Under the pieces are notes generated by a model. It did no database searches. It was not told where the DNA came from and saw only the letters and a program-made list of their open reading frames with translations. From the NCBI GenBank assembly GCA_021811305.1, contig JAJZPD010000028.1, positions 1 through 8,647 of the forward strand: a stretch of 8,647 nucleotides of DNA, in the 5' to 3' direction. Positions 1 through 8,535 of this stretch are shown one piece after another; position 1 is the stretch's first letter; each line of letters starts with the position of its first letter. Source of the DNA: a bacterium (lineage in GTDB: Bacteria; Patescibacteriota; Minisyncoccia; UBA6257; Colwellbacteraceae). The translations under genes were made by a program, and so were the position numbers.

Positions 1-11
1 AAAATGAAGCT

Positions 12-31
12 CCACGGGCTTACGCCCGCGG
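12..31. repeat. REP-like hairpin, copy 1
   Basis: Bases 12-19 pair with 24-31 around a TTAC loop. The stem is 8 bp with one A/C mismatch (14 against 29). The block ggcttacgcccg followed by (c/g)ggtat at 17-34 recurs at 116-133 with 17 of 18 positions identical. Two hairpins sharing the loop and right arm in the same orientation resemble a short interspersed palindromic element. No transposase is nearby. Confidence 0.55.
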
Positions 32-57
32 TATCTCACATTTCTTCGCGGAATCCG

Positions 58-95
58 CCGAAGCACCCTCCTTCGCTCTTCGGGCTTCGGAGGGT
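58..95. repeat. Alternative overlapping hairpins between the two REP-like copies
   Basis: Two mutually exclusive perfect inverted repeats lie here: ccgaagc (58-64) with gcttcgg (84-90), and accctcc (65-71) with ggagggt (89-95). Just upstream, gcgga (48-52) and tccgc (54-58) form a third tiny palindrome. The stretch is probably part of the same palindromic element cluster. It lacks a T-run and does not follow a gene visible in the window, so I do not call it a terminator. Confidence 0.4.
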
Positions 96-110
96 CCGCC
101 GCGCTCTCAT

Positions 111-130
111 CCCTAGGCTTACGCCCGGGG
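111..130. repeat. REP-like hairpin, copy 2
   Basis: Bases 111-118 can pair with 123-130 around the same TTAC loop as copy 1. The pairing includes one T-G wobble (114/127) and one A/C mismatch (115/126). The right arm and loop match copy 1, while the left arm has diverged in a way that mostly preserves pairing. This suggests a structure kept or inherited as a unit, although two copies are too few to show covariation. Confidence 0.5.
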
Positions 131-165
131 TATTCTCGCGCAGGCGGATAAAAAACAACGAAAAC

Positions 166-265
166 CCTAAATCCGAAATCCTAAACAAATCATAAATCAT
201 AAATACGAAATACTTCCGTGTTTGAAGTTTGTTGTTTGGAATTTGGAGTTTGTTTCGGATTTAGG
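166..265. repeat. 13-bp inverted repeat bracketing an A/T-rich word-repeat tract
   Basis: cctaaatccgaaa at 166-178 is the exact reverse complement of tttcggatttagg at 253-265, with about 74 bases between. The interior holds degenerate repeats of aaatcat, aaatacgaaat and ttgaagtttgttgtttggaatttgg, so the left half is A-rich and the right half T-rich. The whole may fold as a long imperfect hairpin or be a small non-coding repeat element. No coding potential or mobility gene is visible. Confidence 0.5.
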
Positions 266-285
266 ATTCCGTGCTTGGGATTTAG

Positions 286-370
286 CACAAAGCTTAAAGC
301 GCAAGAGAACTACGTTATTGTTTTTTGCTTTTAGCTTTTCCTTTTGCGCTTAGTATGCGCTTTGCGCTTC
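286..370. repeat. gcgcaa / gcttttagctttt word-repeat tract
   Basis: An A-rich left part contains aaagcgcaa (296-304). A T-rich right part contains ttgcgctt twice (344-351 and 362-369), so the arms are inverted copies. The right part also carries gcttttagctttt (327-339), whose reverse complement aaaagctaaaagc recurs at 3075-3087. The same vocabulary appears around 3046-3093, 3121-3139 and 3724-3753, beside the other accessory genes. Confidence 0.5.
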
Positions 371-374
371 TGCA

Positions 375-403
375 TTGACCTCAAGAGGTTAAAAAGTTAA
401 TTT
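375..403 (+). promoter_or_regulatory. Candidate promoter for the cytochrome b gene, with a palindrome in its spacer
   Basis: TTGACC (375-380) matches the -35 consensus at five of six positions. It is followed after 17 bases by TAATTT (398-403), a weak -10. The -10 ends only seven bases before the ATG at 411 and no purine-rich ribosome site is present, so the transcript would be leaderless or nearly so. The spacer start carries ACCTC-AA-GAGGT (378-389), two perfect 5-bp arms that overlap the -35 and could be a repressor operator. The promoter call is inferred from pattern only. Confidence 0.4.
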
Positions 404-410
404 AAAACAA

Positions 411-1814
411 ATGGAAACTGCTTCGCAAGCCGGAGAGCAAAACATCTCTCCGTGGAAGACGTTAAGAAATCTGATGATCCAGGAGGTCCCGTCTTACGGG
501 AACAAGATCTTCTACTCGCTCGGCTTCCTCTCGCTCACTTCGTTTGTAATCGTCTCGCTCTCCGGCTTAGTTATGGTTTTCTTCGGCCCCAACTGGTGGT
601 TGACGACGCGCGCCGGTCTCATTTTCCGCAGCATCCACCTTTGGGCGGCCCAAGCCTTCATCTTTTTCGTGATCCTCCACGGAATAGTGGTCTTCCTCAC
701 CTCGGGCTTTAAAGGCAGAAGAAAGTTGACCTGGGTTCTGGGAATAATCCTCTTTTTCCTGATACTTTTCGAGGCTGAGTTCGGCTACGGTCTGCGCGGC
801 GATTTTTCTTCGCAGTGGCGCACACTGCAAGGCGCTGATCTTTTTAATGGCAGCGGATTGGGCATTTTTATAAACAACCTCAACTATGCGCAGATCTACG
901 GAATCCACATCATCCTTATCCCGTTTCTGATATTCGCCGTTCTTTCGCTCCACTACTTCTTGGTCAGGGTCATGGACATCGCCAAGCCGTATCGCTCGGA
1001 CGCGAAGTACCGCATGGTTCCGGCCAACCACAATATTTTGTTCATGCGAGGTTTTGTCTTGACCGCGGTCATCATCGCCCTGGCTCTCGCTTTCCCCTCT
1101 CCTTTGATCATACCAACGACCATCAAAACGGTAGCCGACAGCGATCCACAGCTTATGGCCACTACCTTGCTTAGCGAGATGAATCGGACCTCAGGGACCG
1201 CCACCTACCTCGATAATATCGACCCGTACACTTACGACACGCGCTCGATCTATATAACGGATCCCTACGATCAATACGCGCAGATTGCCGGCGGAAATAA
1301 TCTAATGACTTCTTTTAACCAGGAACCCGCCGGCCGGCAAAACCAAGAGATGTCGCAGGCTTTAAGCTATTTTAGCGGCGGAGGAGTCATCAATACCGAT
1401 CCGACCCAAACCAACCCTGTCGTGCCGATTGTGAGCTCGCTGGTCGTAATGGCTAAAAGTGGTCTATATCAAAACTCTCTCCAGGGCGCGCCGAGCAATG
1501 GATTGAACGGAACCTACGTCGAACGCTTCCTTTCTGACACCGGCGTCCTGGAGGCGAAGGCGGAAAAGCTGAACATGACCACCGAGCAGTACGGAATGGT
1601 CAGGGAAGAAACGGGACTACTTCCCCCCGGCGCCTGGTGGCTGGCTCCGATCGGCTTTTTAGACAATACCATCCTAGCCAATGATCCTAACCAGGATAGG
1701 GACGGCGCCGAGATCCTCGGATTAGTTTTCCTCTTCCTGCTCACCTTTCCTTACATCCCCTATCTCAATCGCATTCCGGAAAAAATCGGCATCGATAAGC
1801 TGATCTGGAAGTAA
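411..1814 (+). CDS. Di-heme cytochrome b (b6-like) membrane protein with a large non-membrane loop
   Basis: This 467-residue protein has the cytochrome b N-terminal four-helix core, which carries two b-type hemes in bc/b6f-type quinol-oxidising complexes. Seen: G38-x13-G52 in helix A; RSIH with H76-x13-H90 in helix B; RKLTW then G111-x13-G125 and GYGL at the end of helix C; H166-x14-H181 in helix D, with P171 and HYFLVR. The 14-residue helix D spacing is that of b6 rather than mitochondrial-type cytochrome b. A fifth helix follows at about 209-230, then about 200 polar residues (233-432) and a last helix (434-450). There is no cysteine, so no covalent b6-type extra heme. The PEWY quinol-site motif of the C-terminal half is not seen. 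No Rieske protein, subunit IV or cytochrome c lies in the window. The start is the first in-frame ATG after the candidate promoter. The heme-b fold is secure; the partner, substrate and role of the loop are unknown. Confidence 0.85.
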   Translation: METASQAGEQNISPWKTLRNLMIQEVPSYGNKIFYSLGFLSLTSFVIVSLSGLVMVFFGPNWWLTTRAGLIFRSIHLWAAQAFIFFVILHGIVVFLTSGFKGRRKLTWVLGIILFFLILFEAEFGYGLRGDFSSQWRTLQGADLFNGSGLGIFINNLNYAQIYGIHIILIPFLIFAVLSLHYFLVRVMDIAKPYRSDAKYRMVPANHNILFMRGFVLTAVIIALALAFPSPLIIPTTIKTVADSDPQLMATTLLSEMNRTSGTATYLDNIDPYTYDTRSIYITDPYDQYAQIAGGNNLMTSFNQEPAGRQNQEMSQALSYFSGGGVINTDPTQTNPVVPIVSSLVVMAKSGLYQNSLQGAPSNGLNGTYVERFLSDTGVLEAKAEKLNMTTEQYGMVREETGLLPPGAWWLAPIGFLDNTILANDPNQDRDGAEILGLVFLFLLTFPYIPYLNRIPEKIGIDKLIWK

Positions 1815-1833
1815 GCCGTATCTAGCGGTTTTT
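1813..1833 (+). terminator. Weak candidate terminator after cytochrome b
   Basis: In the 31-base gap between the converging cytochrome b and MFS genes, bases 1813-1818 can pair with 1826-1831 (one G-T wobble) around a 7-base loop. The pairing runs straight into a five-T tract (1829-1833). The stem overlaps the stop codon and has only three GC pairs, so it would be a weak intrinsic terminator for the plus strand. Confidence 0.3.
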
Positions 1834-1845
1834 GACCGGCGTTAA

Positions 1846-3021
1846 TCAATCGCTTCTTATAGTTTTTTCCTTGCCAAAAAATGCCTGATAGAGCAGAATA
1901 TTGATTCCTATCACCACGCCGTAAATATAAAACGGCAACGGTATGTCGCTAAGGTCGAAGAGGTAACCGGTAAGCGAGGTTGCTCCCGAGGAGGCCAGCA
2001 TGCGCGCCATTTGGTTGACACCCAACGCTCGCCCGACCTCGTCGTTCTCGACCATTTTAGTCAAAGCTGACTGTTGGATCGGAGCGGAAACGATTCGCAG
2101 GGCCGGCATAATGAAGTAAATGGAAAGCGAAACAGGAAGGAGGCGAAAAATCGGCATCACAACCGTTGCCGCGGCGCCGATTCCCCTCGTCCAAATTATG
2201 CTCTTCAGAAAACCTAATTTTTTATCCAACAAAGGAGACAAAAGAAGGGACAAGGCACCCAGCCCGCCGCTGATAAAGGAATAAAAAGACATTTCTTTTA
2301 TGGGAAGATGATAAACGATGATGAAAAACGGAATCAAGAACGGTGTAACCAAACCCTGAGCGAATCCGTTCAGCATCCCGGTAACGGTGAACTTGCCTAT
2401 CGTTACCTTATTTTTAACCTTAGAAATTTTTTCCGGGCGGAACGGATCCTTGATCGGCAAGAGAAAGAGGGCTGAAATCAACCCGATCAAAGTCGCAATA
2501 AAGAAGATATTCTCCTCGCTGACCACGCCGGCCAAGAGAGATCCCAATGCCGCTGTGCCGCCGGAAAAGAACATGATTATGGAAAAATACCTGGTACGCT
2601 TTTCCGGCTGAGTCAGGTCTACCAGTAAAGCGTTTTGCAGCGGAGCGGCCATGCCGCCGATGCCGCCGCCGGCCAAAGAACCGGTGGCAGAGTACGTCCC
2701 CAGAATGGCCGCAAGAAACAAGATCCATGGATAATGGAAGTAATAAATCAGGCCGGAACTTAAGGGGAGCATCAAACTTACGATAAGAAGCGCGTTCTTG
2801 CGGTTGGTTATGTCAGCCAAGTATCCGACAGCCAACCCCAGGAAAGCTCCGGCTATGATCGCCGCCGTATAAACCTCCCCCAAGAAAAGCGATCCGTAAT
2901 GGAGCTTGGATAAAACTAGATAAGGAAAATCGATGGCGATCATTCCGGCGGCTATGCTGCGGAAGATGCGGAACGCGATCACCATCCAGAGCGAAAGAGT
3001 GTTTCTGCTTTTTTCGTCCAT
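1846..3021 (-). CDS. Major facilitator superfamily (MFS) transporter
   Basis: This 391-residue polytopic inner-membrane protein has about 12 hydrophobic segments, the normal size for an MFS secondary transporter. MFS motif A is clear between helices 2 and 3 as GYLADITNRKN (66-76, with D70, R74 and K75). A degenerate counterpart, SPLLDKKLGF (262-271), lies in the second half. The central basic linker (about 191-210) separates the two six-helix bundles. EVGRALGVNQMARMLASSGA (328-347) also resembles the typical C-half loop and helix. The substrate cannot be read from sequence; export of a small molecule is a reasonable guess for this drug-exporter-like pattern. The gene converges on cytochrome b with a 31-base gap and lies 78 bases beyond the phosphatase gene on the same strand, so read-through from it is possible. 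No Shine-Dalgarno sequence precedes the ATG. It ends in TGA. Confidence 0.85.
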   Translation of the reverse strand: MDEKSRNTLSLWMVIAFRIFRSIAAGMIAIDFPYLVLSKLHYGSLFLGEVYTAAIIAGAFLGLAVGYLADITNRKNALLIVSLMLPLSSGLIYYFHYPWILFLAAILGTYSATGSLAGGGIGGMAAPLQNALLVDLTQPEKRTRYFSIIMFFSGGTAALGSLLAGVVSEENIFFIATLIGLISALFLLPIKDPFRPEKISKVKNKVTIGKFTVTGMLNGFAQGLVTPFLIPFFIIVYHLPIKEMSFYSFISGGLGALSLLLSPLLDKKLGFLKSIIWTRGIGAAATVVMPIFRLLPVSLSIYFIMPALRIVSAPIQQSALTKMVENDEVGRALGVNQMARMLASSGATSLTGYLFDLSDIPLPFYIYGVVIGINILLYQAFFGKEKTIRSD

Positions 3022-3027
3022 CTATCT

Positions 3028-3056
3028 AATATAGAAACGCAATGCGAAAAGCGCAA
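3028..3056 (-). promoter_or_regulatory. Candidate promoter for the MFS gene
   Basis: Read on the minus strand, TTGCGC (3056-3051) precedes TATATT (3033-3028, five of six matches to the -10 consensus) by exactly 17 bases. The -10 ends six bases before the ATG at 3021, again predicting a leaderless mRNA. The -35 is poor and lies inside the gcgcaaa repeat word, so part of this match may be chance. Confidence 0.35.
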
Positions 3057-3140
3057 AGATAAAAACGCAAAACTAAAAGCTAAAAGCGAAAAACACCGAC
3101 TAGCCGTTCGTTACCGGTTCTTTTGCGTTTTGCGCTTTTC
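3046..3140. repeat. Word-repeat tract and 12-bp inverted repeat across the 3' end of the phosphatase gene
   Basis: The gap between the phosphatase and MFS genes is almost entirely built of gaaaagcgcaaa, aaaacgcaaaac and aaaagctaaaagcg words (3046-3093). gaaaagcgcaaa (3046-3057) has a perfect reverse complement, tttgcgcttttc, at 3129-3140, inside the last codons of the phosphatase. gcaaaactaaaagctaaaa (3067-3085) recurs at 3728-3746 with 18 of 19 bases the same. Confidence 0.5.
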
Positions 3141-3657
3141 CCTCAGAGTTCGGCAGTAATTTATAAACCAGTAAATAGGTTAGGGCACCAATTAAAATAC
3201 CTCCCAAGATATCCGAGGGCCAATGCACTCCGACCGCTATACGGGCCAGCCCGACTATAAAAGCGGAAGAGCTGAGCCAAATCCCCAGCCTTCGGTCGAT
3301 CAAAAACGACGCCAACGCGATCGGAATCAGGAAACTCATATGGCCGGACGGGAAGGAAGAGGTTGTTCCCTGGCTGATCAACGGTGAAATCCCCAATGCG
3401 ACAAAAGGACGAGAGCGGTGTAAGAAAAAATCGAAAGCATAGGCCACTATGCCGCGGGATACGACCACCGCCAAGACGGAAAGCAGAAAGATATAAATCT
3501 TTTTCTTGGCGTCAGAAATTTTTATCAGTTCGTACAAAAAAGCCGCGACGATCAGATACGGCAGATAGCTGGCCAGGAAAATGTAAATCCATTCCAAGTA
3601 CGGAACACTGGTGGCAAAAGCGTAAAACGAATTGAAAATTGCTAAATCAATCGCCAT
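3100..3657 (-). CDS. PAP2-family membrane phosphatase, BcrC/YbjG-like (probable undecaprenyl-diphosphatase)
   Basis: This 185-residue integral membrane protein belongs to the PAP2 (type 2 phosphatidic acid phosphatase) superfamily. The three catalytic blocks are visible: C1 as FFLHRSRPFV (R83-P84), C2 as SSFPSGH (S104, H106) and C3 as ARIAVGVHWPSDILGG (R139, H145, D149). H145 is the expected nucleophile and H106 the expected general acid. The lysine often found seven residues before the C1 arginine is an aspartate (D76); as I recall them, BcrC and YbjG also lack that lysine, and C3 closely resembles YbjG. I therefore infer release of phosphate from undecaprenyl diphosphate to recycle the peptidoglycan carrier lipid; another lipid phosphate is possible. 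About five or six hydrophobic helices are present. The polar tail (170-185, SEGKAQNAKEPVTNG) is encoded partly by repeat words. The gene follows the rpsR terminator and has its own candidate promoter, without a Shine-Dalgarno site. Confidence 0.82.
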   Translation of the reverse strand: MAIDLAIFNSFYAFATSVPYLEWIYIFLASYLPYLIVAAFLYELIKISDAKKKIYIFLLSVLAVVVSRGIVAYAFDFFLHRSRPFVALGISPLISQGTTSSFPSGHMSFLIPIALASFLIDRRLGIWLSSSAFIVGLARIAVGVHWPSDILGGILIGALTYLLVYKLLPNSEGKAQNAKEPVTNG

Positions 3658-3672
3658 ATATAATACTAGAAA

Positions 3673-3700
3673 GATATATCCATTATCGTCCTCAGGTCAA
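3673..3700 (-). promoter_or_regulatory. Candidate promoter for the PAP2 phosphatase gene
   Basis: On the minus strand, TTGACC (3700-3695, five of six) is followed after 16 bases by TATATC (3678-3673, four of six). The -10 lies 15 bases before the ATG at 3657, predicting a leader of roughly eight bases or fewer. A second TATTAT lies directly against the ATG. The -35 word attgacct is shared with the cytochrome b promoter. The region sits just beyond the rpsR terminator, as expected for a new transcription unit. Confidence 0.4.
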
Positions 3701-3723
3701 TAAAAAATGAGTGTCTAAGAGAG

Positions 3724-3753
3724 AAGCGCAAAACTTAAAGCTAAAAAGTAAAA
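3724..3753. repeat. Word-repeat tract between rpsR and the phosphatase gene
   Basis: aagcgcaaaac (3724-3734) followed by ttaaagctaaaaagtaaaag belongs to the same word family as 286-370 and 3046-3093. The best pairwise match is 3728-3746 against 3067-3085 (18 of 19). Its minus-strand reading supplies the T-run of the rpsR terminator, so the tract has at least one plausible function. Confidence 0.5.
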
Positions 3754-3773
3754 GCAACGGTAACATCCGTTGC
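3743..3773 (-). terminator. Intrinsic terminator ending the rpoBC-rpsF-ssb-rpsR unit
   Basis: Directly after the rpsR stop, the minus strand reads GCAACGG (3773-3767), a six-base loop ATGTTA, then the perfect complement CCGTTGC (3760-3754), followed by TTTTACTTTTT. A 7-bp perfect stem with an immediate T-rich tract two bases after the stop codon is a textbook Rho-independent terminator. It separates the informational operon from the downstream accessory genes. Confidence 0.85.
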
Positions 3774-3775
3774 CC

Positions 3776-3982
3776 TTACTTCGTGTACGGCAGAAGCCCC
3801 ATATACCTGGCGCGCTTCACCGCCTGAGCCAGCAGCCGCTGGTGCTTAGAACACGTCCCGGTGTGAAGGGGGTCAATAATCTTCGCCTGGTGTGAAACAA
3901 ACCTCCTCAAGGTTTCCGTCTCTTTATAATCGATCTGCTTCGCTCCCTGCGAGCAGAAAAAACATTGTTCGCTTTTCATCAT
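3776..3982 (-). CDS. rpsR: 30S ribosomal protein S18
   Basis: S18 binds with S6 to the central domain of 16S rRNA in the small-subunit platform. The 68-residue product has the family signature from DYKETETLRRF through TGTCSKHQRLLAQAVKRARYMGLLPYT, and a normal length (about 65-80). C7, C10, C44 and H47 form an intact C-x2-C ... C-x2-H set, so this is the predicted zinc-binding form. There are two consecutive ATG codons (3982 and 3979); I keep the first, though either could be used. The 27-base gap after ssb has no clear Shine-Dalgarno sequence. The gene is last in the unit and is followed at once by a strong terminator. Confidence 0.95.
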   Translation of the reverse strand: MMKSEQCFFCSQGAKQIDYKETETLRRFVSHQAKIIDPLHTGTCSKHQRLLAQAVKRARYMGLLPYTK

Positions 3983-4009
3983 TGATTTTTAGAGCTTACT
4001 AGAACTTGC

Positions 4010-4477
4010 TTAGAATGGCAAATCTTCCGGCTTGATATCGTCGGCGTCGATGTCGATGACCGGGATTTCTTCAACCGGTTCGGCGTCGACGCTTGCCGCG
4101 TGAATATTTTCGTCCTCCCTCGGGCGAACGCTCGGGCTGCCGCCTCCACCCGGCCTCTGGCCGAACTGGACGCGCTCGCCGACGATTTCAGTCGTCTTCC
4201 GCTGCTGCCCATCCTTGCCTTCCCAGCTTCTGGTCTGGAGCCGCCCTTCGATAAAGACATTGCTGCCCTTGGTCAAGAATTGGTTAGCCAGCTCCGCCTG
4301 CCTTCCCCACAAAACTATGTTATGGTACTCGGTCTTAGTCTGGCGGCCGCCGCTTTTATCAGTATAGTAGCTGTTGGTAGCCACGCCGAAAGTGCAAACC
4401 GCCTGTCCGCCCGGAGTCTGGCGCAGCTCGGGGTCGCGGGTCAGATTGCCTATAATAAAAGCTTTATTTAAGTTCAT
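4010..4477 (-). CDS. ssb: Single-stranded DNA-binding protein
   Basis: SSB coats single-stranded DNA in replication, recombination and repair. The 155-residue protein has an N-terminal OB fold (about 3-106): FIIGNLTRDPELRQTPGG, then FGVATNSYY, W57, NQFLTKGSNVFIEGRLQTRSWEG with W85, and VGERVQF. W57 and W85 fit the DNA-stacking tryptophan positions of bacterial SSBs. A Gly/Pro/acidic linker (107-146) leads to the acidic tip DIKPEDLPF, the partner-docking peptide (DDIPF-like in E. coli). The gene lies between rpsF (6-base gap) and rpsR, the classical arrangement. The only purine-rich ribosome-site candidate, AAGG, touches the ATG, so translation is probably coupled to rpsF. Length and domain order are normal. 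Confidence 0.95.
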   Translation of the reverse strand: MNLNKAFIIGNLTRDPELRQTPGGQAVCTFGVATNSYYTDKSGGRQTKTEYHNIVLWGRQAELANQFLTKGSNVFIEGRLQTRSWEGKDGQQRKTTEIVGERVQFGQRPGGGGSPSVRPREDENIHAASVDAEPVEEIPVIDIDADDIKPEDLPF

Positions 4478-4483
4478 CCTTGT

Positions 4484-4906
4484 TTATTTGAGGATCTCTT
4501 CGAGCTTCTTTTCCAGCTCTTCGTTGGAAATCTCGCTAGTAGCGGACTCGGCCATGGGAGAAGCCGGCTGCTCCTCATTTTTTTCAGTCGATCGCGGAGC
4601 TTTTTTCTTCTCGGTTTTGGTAATCGGCGGAGTGATAATCAAGTAGCGCACAACGCGGCCCTCCAGTTTCAATGCGGAGTTCAGCTTCACTACCCCGTCC
4701 GGCTGAGCCGCGAAATGCAGCCACCCGAAATAAGTCGAATTTAACTTTTTTATCGGGTAAGCCAATTTGATTTCGGAGATTTTTCCTTCGTTCAATATCT
4801 CGGCTCCAATCTGCGAGAGATGCTTCAAAACGGCCTCAACGTCGTTCTCCTCCTTTAGTAAAAAGGATATCTCGTAATTCTTTTTCTCGCTTTCCATCTG
4901 GCTCAT
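4484..4906 (-). CDS. rpsF: 30S ribosomal protein S6 with a charged C-terminal extension
   Basis: S6 pairs with S18 on the small-subunit platform. From the ATG at 4906 the product has 140 residues: an S6 core (NYEISFLLKEEN to RYLIITPP, about residues 10-94), then a Lys/Glu/Ser/Pro-rich linker and a final amphipathic helix, EISNEELEKKLEEILK. Typical S6 is about 95-130 residues; such tails are, to my knowledge, common in CPR bacteria. Start choice: the frame stays open to a TTG at 4933, but the GGGAGG purine run (4927-4922) lies downstream of that TTG, so I prefer the ATG. The run-to-ATG distance (about 15 bases) is long. The ATG at 4897 is a further candidate and would place the conserved YE nearest its usual position. 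The gene is preceded by the rpoC stop and a structured 62-base gap. Confidence 0.9.
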   Translation of the reverse strand: MSQMESEKKNYEISFLLKEENDVEAVLKHLSQIGAEILNEGKISEIKLAYPIKKLNSTYFGWLHFAAQPDGVVKLNSALKLEGRVVRYLIITPPITKTEKKKAPRSTEKNEEQPASPMAESATSEISNEELEKKLEEILK

Positions 4907-4968
4907 GGTATCAGAAAGACCCCTCCCGGTCAATGATTCAGCTACAAAAGAGCCGAATCATAAAACCG
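4907..4968 (-). promoter_or_regulatory. Structured rpoC-rpsF intercistronic leader
   Basis: Right after the rpoC stop, the minus strand forms TGATTCGGCT (4960-4951), a 7-base loop, then AGCTGAATCA (4943-4934). This is a 10-bp stem with one G-U wobble and no following T-run, so not a normal terminator. Next, GACC (4931-4928) and GGTC (4921-4918) can pair around a GGGAGG loop that is the only purine-rich ribosome-site candidate for rpsF. S6 genes in many bacteria carry leaders bound by the S6:S18 complex at a conserved CCG; ACCGGG is present here. The autoregulatory role is inference. The first hairpin could instead be an RNA-processing site or a weak attenuator. Confidence 0.4.

Positions 4969-8527
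<3,559 letters not shown>

Positions 8528-8535
<8 letters not shown>

Larger units (their letters stand above)
1..374. other. Non-coding, repeat-rich spacer upstream of the cytochrome b gene
   Basis: I see no credible gene here. Bases 1-150 are GC-rich and full of short hairpins. Bases 150-285 are A/T-rich and made of near-repeated words around aaatc, cgaaat and ttgg. Bases 286-370 are built from gcgcaa, ttgcgctt and gcttttagctttt words. One 63-codon open frame starts at base 4, but its codons lie across the hairpin repeats and its product is a low-complexity, Arg/Pro-rich peptide, so I do not call it a gene. The individual repeats are listed separately. Such spacers are typical of intergenic repeat clusters in uncultured-lineage genomes, but I cannot name the family. 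Confidence 0.6.

Noticed and set aside
4..195. 63-codon open frame at the window start
   Set aside because: It runs through the hairpin repeats and the A/T-rich word tract, its peptide is low complexity, and it has no ribosome site or recognisable family. Repeat-derived translation is the simpler reading.
3046..3093. Repeated aaaagc-type words as a CRISPR array
   Set aside because: Unit length and spacing are irregular, there are no spacers of constant size, and no cas gene is nearby.
3022..3099. Intrinsic terminator downstream of the phosphatase gene
   Set aside because: T-runs exist on the minus strand, but the best stem before them is only four base pairs with a 16-base loop; I cannot support a terminator.
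4100..4471. 123-codon plus-strand frame across ssb
   Set aside because: It is antisense to a clearly conserved ssb gene and its product matches no family I recognise; the open frame follows from codon bias of the real gene.
4907..4933. TTG at 4933 as the rpsF start
   Set aside because: The only purine-rich ribosome site candidate lies downstream of this TTG, and the added residues (MTGRGLSDT) precede a conserved S6 N-terminus that normally starts close to YE.
4934..4960. Hairpin after rpoC as an intrinsic terminator
   Set aside because: No T-run follows the stem on the minus strand, and rpsF-ssb-rpsR has no convincing promoter of its own, so full termination here is unlikely.
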